Assembly: GCA_012841405.1 (NCBI GenBank)
Contig: DUUT01000035.1
Span: 1 to 46,942, forward strand
DNA length: 46,942 nt
Reading direction: 5' to 3'
Source of the DNA: Chloroflexota bacterium
GTDB lineage: Bacteria > Chloroflexota > Anaerolineae > UBA1429
Shown here: piece by piece, positions 1-9,374 of the stretch
Numbering within the stretch: position 1 is the stretch's first letter
Layout: every line of letters starts with the position of its first letter
Made by a program: the position numbers and the translations under genes
Notes under the pieces: model-generated
What the model saw: only the letters and a program-made list of their open reading frames with translations
Database searches by the model: none
What the model was told of the DNA's origin: nothing

Positions 1-715
1 CCGCCCGCGCGGCCACCGCCAGCACGGGCAGCGTTCCCAAGGCGACGGCGCCGAGCGTCAGCCCGAGGCGACGGCGCGCCTCGCCACCGACGGCGGGCCA
101 CCGGAGAGCGTAGTAGAGTCCCTGCGCCAGCAGGCTGAACATGGCGTGGGTGTGCGTGTACACGCCGAGCAGCGCAAAGAGCGCATAGAGCAGGTGCGCC
201 CCCACCCCGCCCCCCCGCACGGCGCGCCTAAAGTACAGGAACGACAGCAGGCTCACGAGGAGCAGCGGCGTGTAAAAGCGCAGGTCCTGGGCATAGTGGA
301 TCTGGAACTCGGAGACGGCCATCAGCGCCATGGCCAGCACCCCCGTCCGGCGATCGACCCACTCACGCCCGAGGCGATACATGACGACGAGACACCCTGT
401 GCCGCAGAGGGCCGATAGTGCGCGCGTCGCGGCCTCGCCGGTGCCAACGACGCGAATCCACGCCGCCGCCAGCGCGATGTAGCCGGTGTTGCTCAGCGAC
501 AGCGTGACGCGCGTCCAGTCCCTCCCCACGCCCAGCCCGGCGTCGTACAGGGTATAGATCTCGTCGAACCAGTAGCTCTCGTCACCCAGCTGGTAGAAGC
601 GCAGGAGCAGGCCGACCGCGGTGACGGCGATCAGCGCGAGGTGGTGGGCGTGGGCACCCGCCCAGGCGAGGGCGGGTGTGCCGAGCGCCCGCGACGTCAC
701 CCGCAGCCGCGCCAT
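1..715 (-). CDS. GT-C membrane glycosyltransferase (PMT/ArnT-like), 3' end cut by window
   Basis: Seen: an open frame from the ATG at 715 to the window edge, giving the first 238 residues. A first membrane segment (about residues 25-40) is followed by RFYQLGDESYWFDEIYT, with the Asp51-Glu52 pair in the first outer loop. A later AQDLRFYT stretch precedes more hydrophobic segments. Known: GT-C enzymes of the dolichyl-phosphate-mannose-protein mannosyltransferase/ArnT type carry a catalytic acidic residue in this loop and use polyprenyl-phosphate sugars outside the membrane. The start overlaps the stop of the flippase upstream (ATGA), so the two are translationally coupled. Inferred role: adding a sugar to the exported glycan, perhaps using the lipid-linked sugar made by the GtrB-like protein at 4542-5570. 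The acceptor is unknown and the C-terminal part is outside the window. Confidence 0.8.
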   Translation of the reverse strand, partial: MARLRVTSRALGTPALAWAGAHAHHLALIAVTAVGLLLRFYQLGDESYWFDEIYTLYDAGLGVGRDWTRVTLSLSNTGYIALAAAWIRVVGTGEAATRALSALCGTGCLVVMYRLGREWVDRRTGVLAMALMAVSEFQIHYAQDLRFYTPLLLVSLLSFLYFRRAVRGGGVGAHLLYALFALLGVYTHTHAMFSLLAQGLYYALRWPAVGGEARRRLGLTLGAVALGTLPVLAVAARA

Positions 716-2226
716 CACACCACCTCCTTCTGGGCCTCGTGACCCAGGCCCTCCCGGCCTCCCGGCCGCCTCAGGGCGGCGATGAGCGGGGCGATCTCGT
801 CCGCGTCCCATGCCCGCAGGGCAACGAGGGCGCCCAGGTAGAGGGCCGCTCCCAACAGCACCCGCGGGAGCAGCGCGACGGTCTGCAGCGCCACCAGGAG
901 CGCCACCATCGCCCCTCCACCCAGCAGGCAACAGGCCACAAAGCGCCCGAGGCCCGCCAGCGGCCTGGCGATGTGCCGCCCCAGGCCGCGCGTCGCCAGG
1001 CCCAGCACGACGACATCCGCCACCACCAGGGCGACCCCGGCGCCCACGTGGCCCAGCCGTGGGATGAGGGCCATCTGCAGGCCGGCGCCCAACACCACGC
1101 CCACCGCCAGGACCACCGTCCAGCGCGCTTGCGCGCTCGTCGCCTCGAGGCCGGCTTTGGCGAGGTACGCCAGGAAGGAGAACACCACCGAGGTCGCCAG
1201 CACGCGCAGTACCCGGTATCCCCCCGCGTACTCGGGACCGAACACCACCGCCATCAGCGGCTCGGCGAGGAACCAGCAACCAACCGCCAGCGGTACGCCG
1301 AGGGCGAACAACAGCCGCCAGACGGAGCCATAGGCCCGCTGCAGGTGCTCGCCCGGCCCAACGGCCAGCCTCGACAGCACCGGGAGCGCGGCGCCGGCCA
1401 CCACGAGCGGCACCACGCCGAGGTTGCGCACGATGCTGAACGCGCTGCTGAACAGCGCCACGTCCCCAGGCGCACTCAGCAGCCCCAGCGCGAGGATGGG
1501 CAACCGTTCATAGAGATAGGCCAACACCGCCGCCACCCCTACGGGCAGGGCCTCCCGCGCCATGAATCGCGCCACGGGGAGGCCACCGCCAAACCGCGGG
1601 CGCAGCCCCTGGCGCACGATGAGCGCCATCCCCACCGTGAGCGACACAAGGTAGCTGCCCAGCAGTGCCTCGAGCGCCCCACGCGCATCGGTGATGCGCG
1701 CCCCCAAGCCGACCACCAGCAGCACGAACAGCCCCCCCTGGATGCCCAGCACGACACCCTCGAGCGCCATACGGCCCAGCGCCCGAAACGCGGCCACCCA
1801 CGTGCGCTCGTGGATGCGCACCAGGTTCGCCAGCATCGCCACCCACAGGGCGCGCCGCGCCATCGGCGCCACGCCGATGGCGCCGTCATAGAGCGCCAGC
1901 CCAAGGAGCACCACCAGGGTGAGCGCCAGCTTGAGGGCGATGGCGGTGCCCAGGTACGTCGCCGCCTGCTCACGCGTACGGACCGCCTCGCGCACGAGGA
2001 TGACGTCGAGCCCGCCGGCCGCGAGGGTCGACAGGATGATCGACAGCGCCATGGCCGAGGCATAGACGGCGTACTGCGTCGGCCCCAGGCCGCGCGCAAT
2101 CACCACCGTGGCGACGAGGAAGCACACCTGGTTCAGGACGTTGCCAACGAGGGCCACCCCCGCGTGACGCGCGGCACTGCCCGCTTCCGCGTCGCCTGCG
2201 CGCCGTTCAGCCAGCATACTGCGCAT
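715..2226 (-). CDS. Wzx-type polysaccharide flippase (first of two)
   Basis: A 503-residue, strongly hydrophobic protein with about 12-14 predicted membrane segments and a conserved-looking opening (ALVGNVLNQVCFLVATVVIA, then RGLGPTQYAVYASAMAL). This is typical of the polysaccharide transporter/MATE-like (MOP) superfamily that moves undecaprenyl-linked repeat units across the membrane. The start is uncertain: ATGs at 2265, 2226 and 2216 are all in frame and none has a clear Shine-Dalgarno. I chose 2226, which overlaps the preceding glycosyltransferase by only 20 nt; 2216 would also fit. It is the penultimate visible gene of the operon. The operon has a second flippase at 6887-8371, which is unusual if only one repeat unit is made. 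Confidence 0.85.
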   Translation of the reverse strand: MRSMLAERRAGDAEAGSAARHAGVALVGNVLNQVCFLVATVVIARGLGPTQYAVYASAMALSIILSTLAAGGLDVILVREAVRTREQAATYLGTAIALKLALTLVVLLGLALYDGAIGVAPMARRALWVAMLANLVRIHERTWVAAFRALGRMALEGVVLGIQGGLFVLLVVGLGARITDARGALEALLGSYLVSLTVGMALIVRQGLRPRFGGGLPVARFMAREALPVGVAAVLAYLYERLPILALGLLSAPGDVALFSSAFSIVRNLGVVPLVVAGAALPVLSRLAVGPGEHLQRAYGSVWRLLFALGVPLAVGCWFLAEPLMAVVFGPEYAGGYRVLRVLATSVVFSFLAYLAKAGLEATSAQARWTVVLAVGVVLGAGLQMALIPRLGHVGAGVALVVADVVVLGLATRGLGRHIARPLAGLGRFVACCLLGGGAMVALLVALQTVALLPRVLLGAALYLGALVALRAWDADEIAPLIAALRRPGGREGLGHEAQKEVV

Positions 2227-3307
2227 AGACGCGACAGTGTGCATCGAGGGCCATGGCGTTCTCATAGGTACGCCGCACGTACGCGTGGGCGAGCCTGCCC
2301 TTCTCGAGGGGCGCTTGCGCCATCAGCTGTTCGAGCGCCCGGACGAAATCGTCGTCCGTCACGTGATAGCCGAACTGCGTGGCAAACCCATCGGGATCGA
2401 CGGCGCTGAGGATAGCGCAGCCGTACGCGCTGGCCTCGAGAAAGGTCAGCGGCAGTCCCTCACGTGCCGCCGTGTTCACCAGGATCCAGCTCTCCGACAG
2501 GATGCGCTCAAGGCGACCCGCCTCGGTAAAGCGATCGACAAAGCCAGGAGCCTCCAGGTTCACCGCGTCGCCGTACTGCTGGCGCAGCGTGGCGTCATAG
2601 GTGGCGTCCTCCGCACGCCCAACGGCGATAAAGCGATACTGCGGGAACCGGTGCGCTAGCTCGAGGAACAGCCACGGCCGCTTGCGCTTGTCCCAGCGGG
2701 CCACGTACACCATCGTCGGGCACTCCGCCTTGGGCGGGATGCACTCGGGGACGTCGATGAGGTTCGGCAGGAACCCCACCGGCTGGCGCAGGCGGTACAT
2801 GCGGCGCACCTTCTCCTGCAAGAAGCGCGCCGGCACAAACACCGCATCGGCGCGACGCACCGCCTCGTTCACGAGGAAGGAGGATTCCGTCATATAGTTG
2901 AACGGCGTCAACAGCCGGCGCCGCGCCGTGGCATACCAGAACTCGATGAGCCAGTCATGCGCGTCGCGCGGATCCCGGCAGGTGACGATGTGCGCCCTGT
3001 TGGGCGCCAGCTCTTGCGCCAGGCGCGTCAACAGGGTGGGATCCTGCGAGTGAAAGATATCCGCCCGACAGCTGCGGATGACCTGCACCGCCTCGCGCAG
3101 GTGCAGCGCACGAAAGCTGTGGACCGCCACCCCGTTGAGCACCTCCACCGGCGCCTGCCCCGCACGACGCGGCACGATGACCGATACGTCGTACCCACGC
3201 CGTGCCAACCCCTCGCACAGCTTGCGCGACATGCTGCCAAAGCCGCCATACTTGCCCCAGGCAAAGTACTGGCTGGTCAGCACGCAAACCGCCGGACGCC
3301 GCCCCAT
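2207..3307 (-). CDS. GT4-family glycosyltransferase
   Basis: A 366-residue GT-B fold retaining glycosyltransferase of family GT4. The N-terminal acceptor half begins with a beta strand (VCVLTSQYFAWGKYGGFGS), with the Gly-rich loop that follows strand one. The C-terminal donor half holds the E-x7-E motif EGLPLTFLEA, which in this family contacts the nucleotide-sugar. ATG 3307 is preceded by GGGAGGGAC at good spacing, so the start is well supported. It lies 15 nt downstream of another GT4 gene. There is no membrane segment, so it should act on lipid-linked intermediates on the cytoplasmic side. The donor and acceptor sugars cannot be told from sequence. Confidence 0.88.
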   Translation of the reverse strand: MGRRPAVCVLTSQYFAWGKYGGFGSMSRKLCEGLARRGYDVSVIVPRRAGQAPVEVLNGVAVHSFRALHLREAVQVIRSCRADIFHSQDPTLLTRLAQELAPNRAHIVTCRDPRDAHDWLIEFWYATARRRLLTPFNYMTESSFLVNEAVRRADAVFVPARFLQEKVRRMYRLRQPVGFLPNLIDVPECIPPKAECPTMVYVARWDKRKRPWLFLELAHRFPQYRFIAVGRAEDATYDATLRQQYGDAVNLEAPGFVDRFTEAGRLERILSESWILVNTAAREGLPLTFLEASAYGCAILSAVDPDGFATQFGYHVTDDDFVRALEQLMAQAPLEKGRLAHAYVRRTYENAMALDAHCRVYAQYAG

Positions 3308-3322
3308 GCCGTCCCTCCCTTC

Positions 3323-4555
3323 TCAGCGCGCTCCGTCCATCGCATCGCGTGCGCTCAGGCCGTGGGGCGCGAGCCTGGGCCGCCGCCCCGCCTCGGCCGC
3401 CGATTGGCAGACCGCCCAGTACTCCTCAGCCGAGCGCGCCCACGTGTAGCGCGCCGCCAGCGAGCGACTCGCCGCCCCCATCGCCCAACGTCTCGCGTCG
3501 TCGCACGCCAGCACCTCGATGGACCGCGCCAGCGCGCCGACATCCGCCCAGGGGACGACCATCCCGTTGTCGTGCACCAGCTCTCGCGTGCCCCCCGTGT
3601 TCGTCACGATCACCGGCAGGCCGCAGGCCATCGCCTCGAGAAGGGCGATGGACATCCCCTCGTTGTAGGAAGGGAGGACAAAGATGTCCGCGGTGCGGTA
3701 GAGGTCGGGCATCTCGTCGTGCGGCACACACCCCGTGAACCGGACGCAGTCGCTGAGGCCGAGCTCCGCCGTCTGCCGGTGGAGGGCCTCCTCATCATCG
3801 CCGGTCCCCACCAGGACGACCTCCACCTCCCGGCCGGCATCGCGAAGCCGCCGCACCGCCGCCAGGAGGTGGCGCTGGCCCTTGCGCTCGATGAGGCGCC
3901 CAACGCACACCAAGCGAAGGGGGTGGTGCGGATTCGGCCGCCCTTCGGCGGGGCAGAAGCACTCGAGATCCACGCCGTTCGCGATCACCCGCACGTCAAT
4001 GTCGGGGGCGGTGCGCTGCGCCAGCTCGCGGTGCTGCTCACTGCACGCCGTGACGGCCGCTGCCCCCCGCCACACGCGCACGATAAAGGGCGTGAGCACC
4101 CGATAGTGCCAGCGATAGCGCTGCTCGAACCCGGGGACATCGGGCCCCTGCAGCGAGACGACGTAGGCTAGCCCCAGCTCGCGCCACAGCCCGTAGGCGA
4201 TCCCGCCGGCGGGCACGCCCACCCAGGCGAGACAGACGTCATAGCCCCTCCGGGCGAGGTGGCGCGCGTACCGCCAGCCCCGCCAAGCATAGGTCAGCAG
4301 CTCGCGCGAGCTGCTGTGGTGAATGTTGCGGTTATCGACCGGCACCTTGTGGATGCGGATCCGCGGGGTCAGCTCCTCGTACTCCTGCGTGCGGCGCGTG
4401 CGCGAGGAGGTGACGAGGTCCACGTCGACGTCATCACGATCGGCCCAATGCTGCAGCAAGCGCTGGTTGACGATGCCCGTGCCCCCGCCCAACGGCGGGT
4501 ACTCGTTGTCGAGCATCAACACCCGAAGCACTCCTGTGCGGTCACTGCTCATCAA
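3323..4555 (-). CDS. GT4-family glycosyltransferase
   Basis: A 410-residue GT4 enzyme. The N-terminal domain opens LRVLMLDNEYPPLGGGTG, the classic NEYPP/GGG start of this family. The donor domain begins near LRLVCVGRLIERKGQRHLL and contains EGMSIALLEAMACGLPVI, the E-x7-E signature, followed by TNTGGTRELV. Two tandem ATGs are possible at 4555/4552; a GGGAGGT lies about 9-12 nt upstream. The first codons overlap the end of the GtrB-like gene by 14 nt. It probably adds one sugar of the repeat unit at the inner membrane face. Specificity is not predictable. Confidence 0.9.
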   Translation of the reverse strand: MMSSDRTGVLRVLMLDNEYPPLGGGTGIVNQRLLQHWADRDDVDVDLVTSSRTRRTQEYEELTPRIRIHKVPVDNRNIHHSSSRELLTYAWRGWRYARHLARRGYDVCLAWVGVPAGGIAYGLWRELGLAYVVSLQGPDVPGFEQRYRWHYRVLTPFIVRVWRGAAAVTACSEQHRELAQRTAPDIDVRVIANGVDLECFCPAEGRPNPHHPLRLVCVGRLIERKGQRHLLAAVRRLRDAGREVEVVLVGTGDDEEALHRQTAELGLSDCVRFTGCVPHDEMPDLYRTADIFVLPSYNEGMSIALLEAMACGLPVIVTNTGGTRELVHDNGMVVPWADVGALARSIEVLACDDARRWAMGAASRSLAARYTWARSAEEYWAVCQSAAEAGRRPRLAPHGLSARDAMDGAR

Positions 4556-5570
4556 AGCCCAGTACCTCCCGAACCGTATACAGGGGCCGCTGCTTCACCT
4601 CATCAAAGATGCGGCCGATATACTCACCGATGATGCCCAACGTAATGAGCTGGATGCCGCCGAGCAGGCTGACCGCCACCACGATGGTGGTAAGACCGGC
4701 GATATAGTCGGGATGGATGAGCTTCTCATAGATCGTCCACAGGGCCAGGGCAAAGGCCACCGCCGAGATGACGAACCCAAAGAGCGAGGCCAACCGCAGG
4801 GGAATGTAGGAGAAGGAAACGAGGCCATCCGTGGCCAGGCGCATCAGCTTGCGCAGGTTGTACTTGGGCGTGCCCGCCTGGCGGCAGTCGCGCTCACAGG
4901 GGATGCCGATCTGGCGAAAGCCCACCCAGGCGCGAATGCCGCGCACAAAGCGGTTCCGCTCGGGCATCGCGGTGAGCACGTCCACCACCCGCCGATCCAT
5001 CACGCAAAAGTCGCCCGAATCTAGCGGGATATCGATGGCCGCCAGCCGCTTCAGCAGGCGGTAAAAGGTATAGTAGGCCGCACGCTTGAGGGCATCCTCC
5101 TTGCGCTTCTGCCGGATGGCGTAAACAACCTCATAGCCCTCGCGCCAGGTAGCGACAAACTCGGGCAGAACCTCCGGAGGGTCCTGCAGGTCAGCGTCTA
5201 TGATGATCACCGCCTGCCCACAGGCCACATCCAGCCCCGCACTGATGGCCGCCTGATGGCCAAAGTTGCGCGCCAGCCGCACCAGTTTGACGCGGGTATC
5301 GCCCTCGTGTAGCACGCGCACCTGCTCGGCCGACGAATCCACGCTGCCGTCATCGACAAAGATGATCTCGTAGGGCTCGCCCAACCCTTCCATGACGGCC
5401 GTCAAGCGCCGATAGAGGGTCTCAATGTTCTCCTCTTCGTTGTAGAGCGGGAGCACCACCGAGAACGTGCTGGCGCCCTGTGCCGCCTGCTGCGCCTCCC
5501 ACCGCACCTCGGGAGCAGCCCCCGTGAGGAGCGCGTGTCGTCGCGACGCCACGGTCTTTGACGCGCCCAT
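4542..5570 (-). CDS. GtrB/DPM1-like polyprenyl-phosphate glycosyltransferase (GT2)
   Basis: A 342-residue GT2 enzyme with SVVLPLYNEEENIETLYRRL, the FVDDGSVDSS nucleotide-binding loop and IIIDADLQDPP with the metal-binding Asp-x-Asp. Two C-terminal membrane helices (about residues 260-280 and 291-315) match the YfdH/GtrB architecture. Known members transfer a sugar from a nucleotide donor to polyprenyl phosphate, making a lipid-linked donor used outside the cell by GT-C enzymes; such an enzyme is encoded at 1-715. I start it at ATG 5570 because GGTAGGAGAG sits just upstream. The frame stays open a further 94 codons, but that stretch is Trp/Arg-rich, family-unlike and antisense to the next gene. 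Confidence 0.9.
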   Translation of the reverse strand: MGASKTVASRRHALLTGAAPEVRWEAQQAAQGASTFSVVLPLYNEEENIETLYRRLTAVMEGLGEPYEIIFVDDGSVDSSAEQVRVLHEGDTRVKLVRLARNFGHQAAISAGLDVACGQAVIIIDADLQDPPEVLPEFVATWREGYEVVYAIRQKRKEDALKRAAYYTFYRLLKRLAAIDIPLDSGDFCVMDRRVVDVLTAMPERNRFVRGIRAWVGFRQIGIPCERDCRQAGTPKYNLRKLMRLATDGLVSFSYIPLRLASLFGFVISAVAFALALWTIYEKLIHPDYIAGLTTIVVAVSLLGGIQLITLGIIGEYIGRIFDEVKQRPLYTVREVLGFDEQ

Positions 5571-5601
5571 CTCTCCTACCACCTCCCCGTCTCTGGCCTC
5601 C

Positions 5602-6846
5602 CTACTGCCCCGAACCGATCCCAGCCTGCACGACGGGGCCCACCGGTGCCGCCACCACCTCGGCGTACACCTGGAGCATCCGCTCCGCGATGGCGTCCCA
5701 GTCGTACCGTTGCTCCACCAACCGCCGGGCGCGCTCCACCACGCGGTCGCGCCGCGTCGCGTCGCTGAGCAGGGCAATGGCGGCGTCGGCGAGGCCGTCG
5801 GCATCATCCGCCACCAACAGGTGCTCGCCGGGCACGACATCCAGCCCCTCACAGCCGAGGGTGGTGCTCACCACCGGACGCCCGAGCGCCATAGCCTCCA
5901 GGATCTTGAGCCGTGTGCCCCCGCCCGCCCGAAGGGGCACCATGCACACGGTGCAGCGCTCATAATAGGGGATGATATCCGCGACGCGCCCGGTGATGTG
6001 TACGCCGTCCCCCGCCAGTGCCGTCACCTCGGGGGCCGGACGGTCACCCACGATCCACAGCTCGGTGGCGGACACCCGTCGGCGGATACGGGGCAGGATG
6101 CTGTTGGCCAGGTACACGGCGGCATCGATACAGGGCCGATAGCTCATGTTGCCGATGAACAGGAGCGCGGGCTCGCTGCGCTCCCAGCCGAGGGGGTGGT
6201 ACCCGGCGGTATCGACACCGTTGGACACCACGTCGATCCGCAACCGCGGATTGGCCGCCGCCAGCCGCTGCCGATCGTCGTCCGATACCACGACGCAGCG
6301 GGTGAACCGCTCGGAATAGCGCGGCTCCCACCAGCGCATGATGGCGCTGTGCAGCCGCGCCCGCGCTCGCGCGCCGCGCGTCCCCTCGACGCGCGCGATG
6401 CGCGCGGACTGGTCAAAGGCGATGTCATAGAAGGTGAGCACGCGGGCCGCCGCCCTGTGCGCCGGCAGCACCTCGTTGTAGAGCGCCATGCGCGATTCCT
6501 CGATCTGGACGACGTCAAAGGCCGTCTCGCGGCACCAGGTGGCCACGGTGCGCGCCAACGCCGGCACGTGGAGGAACTTGAGCTCGGGGGGCCAACCCAT
6601 CGTCAGATAGCGGGCGATGCCCGGGAGGTGCGCGAGGGGGCTGCGCCGCTCCAGGAGCCCCGTCGCCACGCGGGCACAGATCCCCTCCATGTGGGGCACG
6701 CCCTCCACCTCCTCGGGTGCGTGGAGGTGGCAGGCCAACCACACCTCATGGTGACGCGCAATCCGCTTGAGCAGGTTGTAGGTCCGCACCCTGCCCCCCG
6801 AGACGGGCGGATACGGGATCGTGTTGGAGATGACGAGGATACGCAC
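5602..6846 (-). CDS. GT4-family glycosyltransferase (GTG start)
   Basis: A 414-residue GT4 enzyme. It opens VRILVISNTIPYPPVSGG, has a donor domain beginning at LLFIGNMSYRPCIDAAVYL, and carries GGGTRLKILEAMALGRPVVS in place of the more usual E-x7-E segment. This resembles PEP-CTERM/EPS-type sugar transferases. GTG 6846 is chosen because GGGAGGGGA lies 6-8 nt upstream and the protein then begins exactly at its first beta strand. An ATG 57 nt further upstream (6903) would add a tail overlapping the flippase gene. It is a cytoplasmic enzyme with unknown sugar specificity. Confidence 0.87.
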   Translation of the reverse strand: MRILVISNTIPYPPVSGGRVRTYNLLKRIARHHEVWLACHLHAPEEVEGVPHMEGICARVATGLLERRSPLAHLPGIARYLTMGWPPELKFLHVPALARTVATWCRETAFDVVQIEESRMALYNEVLPAHRAAARVLTFYDIAFDQSARIARVEGTRGARARARLHSAIMRWWEPRYSERFTRCVVVSDDDRQRLAAANPRLRIDVVSNGVDTAGYHPLGWERSEPALLFIGNMSYRPCIDAAVYLANSILPRIRRRVSATELWIVGDRPAPEVTALAGDGVHITGRVADIIPYYERCTVCMVPLRAGGGTRLKILEAMALGRPVVSTTLGCEGLDVVPGEHLLVADDADGLADAAIALLSDATRRDRVVERARRLVEQRYDWDAIAERMLQVYAEVVAAPVGPVVQAGIGSGQ

Positions 6847-6886
6847 GACTACTCCCCTCCCTCCCTGGCTGTAGCCGATGGCCACC

Positions 6887-8371
6887 TCACGGTACCCCCC
6901 CACCGAGCCCCATCAGGGCGAGGAGGCGTCGGCGCCAACCCGCCAGCGGCACGATGCTGTCGAGGAACGCGTACTCGGTGGGATCGAACACCCGCAGCGC
7001 CACGAGCCCCCCTCCATACACGATGGGGGCGACGAGGACAATCACCGCCACGAGGGGCACGCCCACCTCCAGCGCGGCCACGCTCACCACCGCCATGGCC
7101 GTCGCACTGACGCCCGCCCGGAGCAGGATGCCCCACGGGTACGACAACCCCAGATAGGTGTGACAGAGCGCCGTATACACGAAAAAGTCCAGGATGCCCG
7201 GCACGACGGCCGCCGTCGCCGCTCCGAGATACCCCCACGGGGGGATGAGCAACAGACACAGCACGGCGTTGAGCGCCGTCAGGCCGATGCGGATGCGGGC
7301 GAAACGCGCCTGCTGGTTCGTGGCGTGCAGAAAGGCGCCGTTCACATAGCCCACCATGCCAAAGAGCTGCACCGCCATGATGCGCAGCGCCAGCACCGCG
7401 CCACCGAACGCGGGACCATAGACGATGCGGATGATATCCGGCGCCACGACGAGCACCCCCGCGCCTACGGCAAACCCCACCACCAGCAAGGCCTTGAAGG
7501 AGACCTGGTATGAGCGCGTCAACCCCGCGGAGGGTTGGCCTCCATAGCTCGAAAACGCCGGCAGCACCGACTCCATCACCACCGTGGGCACGATGAACAG
7601 GATGGTGATGGGCATGGCGGCCGAGGAGAACAGGCCGACGGCCTCACTCGTGGACCACCATGACAGGAGAACGGTGTTGATCTGCGCATAGATGACGCCC
7701 AGCGCCAAGACGGCGGCGAATGGTACGGCGCTGTGGAGCAGCCGCAGGCAGGCGCGGAGATCGATCCGAAGCGTCGGCCGCACGAACCGCCAGCGCATCA
7801 GCTCCATGCCCGCCACGAGCTTGACCGCGCTCGCACCCGCCGAGATCATCACGATGGCCACCAGCGGCCACCGCAGGCTGATGGCGACGATGCTCGCCAC
7901 GACGTTGATGATGTCGCGCCCCACCTCGACGGCCGCGCCATAGCCCATGCGCTGATGGGCATGGAATACCGCCCGAGCGACGGCGTAGAATGTGTCCAGG
8001 ATGTAGGCCAGGCCATAGATCCCGATGATCGTGCGCGTCTCAGGGGTGTAGGAGGAGAGCGTCATCGCGGCGAGCAGCAGCGGCACGAACAGCAGCGTGA
8101 GTCCCAACCGTAGGACGATCACCTGTGACACGTAGGTGCGCGTGCGCGCGCCATCCGCGGCCACGTCGCGCACGAGCAGCGTGTCCAGCCCAAAGGAGAC
8201 CACCAGCACGAGGATCGCCACCAACGACGTCGCCGTCGAGATGCTCCCGATGCCGTCCGGCCCCGCATAGCGCGCCAACACCCCGAGGTACAGGACGCGC
8301 ATGGCGTACGAGACGCCGTGCCCCATCATGAGGACGGTGGCGTTCCGAGACACGACTCGCGCTGTGGTCAT
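6887..8371 (-). CDS. Wzx-type polysaccharide flippase (second)
   Basis: A 494-residue membrane protein with 12-14 hydrophobic segments, beginning MTTARVVSRNATVLMMGHGV and continuing LARYAGPDGIGSISTATSLV, the usual first-helix pattern of MOP-superfamily flippases. It is clearly diverged from the flippase at 715-2226 rather than a recent duplicate, since the two share only the general fold pattern by eye. It sits between two glycosyltransferase genes in the same operon. Two flippases in one transcript may mean that two different lipid-linked glycans are exported, or that one copy handles a single-sugar carrier lipid. Confidence 0.85.
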   Translation of the reverse strand: MTTARVVSRNATVLMMGHGVSYAMRVLYLGVLARYAGPDGIGSISTATSLVAILVLVVSFGLDTLLVRDVAADGARTRTYVSQVIVLRLGLTLLFVPLLLAAMTLSSYTPETRTIIGIYGLAYILDTFYAVARAVFHAHQRMGYGAAVEVGRDIINVVASIVAISLRWPLVAIVMISAGASAVKLVAGMELMRWRFVRPTLRIDLRACLRLLHSAVPFAAVLALGVIYAQINTVLLSWWSTSEAVGLFSSAAMPITILFIVPTVVMESVLPAFSSYGGQPSAGLTRSYQVSFKALLVVGFAVGAGVLVVAPDIIRIVYGPAFGGAVLALRIMAVQLFGMVGYVNGAFLHATNQQARFARIRIGLTALNAVLCLLLIPPWGYLGAATAAVVPGILDFFVYTALCHTYLGLSYPWGILLRAGVSATAMAVVSVAALEVGVPLVAVIVLVAPIVYGGGLVALRVFDPTEYAFLDSIVPLAGWRRRLLALMGLGGGVP

Positions 8372-8429
8372 GGCCCTCCATGCCTCGGCGGATGCCGTCC
8401 GCCCATGCCTATCCGCGGCGCCCGCAGCC

Positions 8430-9374
8430 TCACGGTGCGCGTCCCAGGCTGAGGCGTATCAGCTGTCTGTACATGGCGAGATAGCCGGCACGTCCCACCC
8501 CTGGCTCGCCGGCATCCAGCGGAATCAGGCGCCACCGGGCGTAGCGGTAGAGGCTACACAGTGCGACCGTGGCGCGATACGCCATGACGTAGGGCCGACT
8601 GTGCCATCTGGAGACGTAGTAGAGCTTGCCACGCAGCTCGCCCACCCGTCGGGCGACCACGTCACCCGTCGCTGCGCCCAGGCAGTGCACTACCGATGCC
8701 TCGCTCACATAGTGCACTGGCCAGCCGCAGCGCCACATGCGCGTGCACCAGTCCACATCCTCACCGTACATGTGGGTGGTCTCGTCGAGAAGCCCCACCG
8801 CCTCGATGCAGCGCCGCCGCACCAGCAAGCATGCTCCCGAGCAGTAGCCCACCGGACGCGTCACCTCTGGTCGATCCCTCCACGCTGGCGCCAGCGCGGG
8901 GAAGCGAACGCACAGCGTCGAGTACTCGCACAGCGCACCAGCGATGGAGGGCCAGGGATAGGCGCTCCGCTGGTATGTGCCATCGGCAAAGCACAGCTGC
9001 GGGCCACAGGCGCCCACCTCGGGGTGCGCCTCGAGATAGTGCACGAGGCGCTCAATCGCCCGCTCCCGCACGAGCGTGTCGGGGTTCAGTAGCAACACGA
9101 ACGCGCCCGTGCTCACCTGGATGCCCTGGTTGCTCGCCGCAGCAAACCCCACGTTCCCCCGGTTGACGATAAGCCGCACATGCGGAAAGCTGCGCCGAAT
9201 AGCCTCCACAGAGCCGTCGGTGGAGGCATTGTCCACGACGATGGTCTCCAGACGCAGGGATGGCGTCTCCTCCTGAAGCGAGCGTAGCGCGTCCTCCAAG
9301 AGCGAACGCGTGTTATAGCTCACGATGACAACCGAGACGTCAGCATCCGTTCGGTTTTCCCCTGTGGCGCTCAT
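8430..9374 (-). CDS. GT2-family glycosyltransferase, rhamnosyltransferase-like
   Basis: A 314-residue GT-A enzyme. It has VSVVIVSYNTRSLLEDALRS at the N-terminus, a DNASTDGS loop, LLLNPDT as the metal-binding Asp region, and the signature GYCSGACLLVRRR followed by MYGEDVDWCTRMWRCGWPV. The last motif (ED..WC.R) is typical of WbbL-like rhamnosyltransferases of GT2. The start at ATG 9374 (GGGAACGAGG just upstream) is preferred over ATG 9440: it gives a 35-nt rather than a 101-nt overlap with the polymerase gene and places the first beta strand about 12 residues in. Rhamnose as donor is family-level inference only. Confidence 0.85.
   Translation of the reverse strand: MSATGENRTDADVSVVIVSYNTRSLLEDALRSLQEETPSLRLETIVVDNASTDGSVEAIRRSFPHVRLIVNRGNVGFAAASNQGIQVSTGAFVLLLNPDTLVRERAIERLVHYLEAHPEVGACGPQLCFADGTYQRSAYPWPSIAGALCEYSTLCVRFPALAPAWRDRPEVTRPVGYCSGACLLVRRRCIEAVGLLDETTHMYGEDVDWCTRMWRCGWPVHYVSEASVVHCLGAATGDVVARRVGELRGKLYYVSRWHSRPYVMAYRATVALCSLYRYARWRLIPLDAGEPGVGRAGYLAMYRQLIRLSLGRAP

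Noticed and set aside
676-2409. Long open frame on plus (577 codons)
   Set aside because: Antisense to a clear flippase; its translation is rich in Arg, His, Gln and Pro with no family pattern, as expected from the opposite strand of high-GC coding DNA.
5467-7110. Long open frame on plus (547 codons)
   Set aside because: Lies over two glycosyltransferase genes on minus; His/Arg/Gly-rich, no domain motifs or ribosome-binding site.
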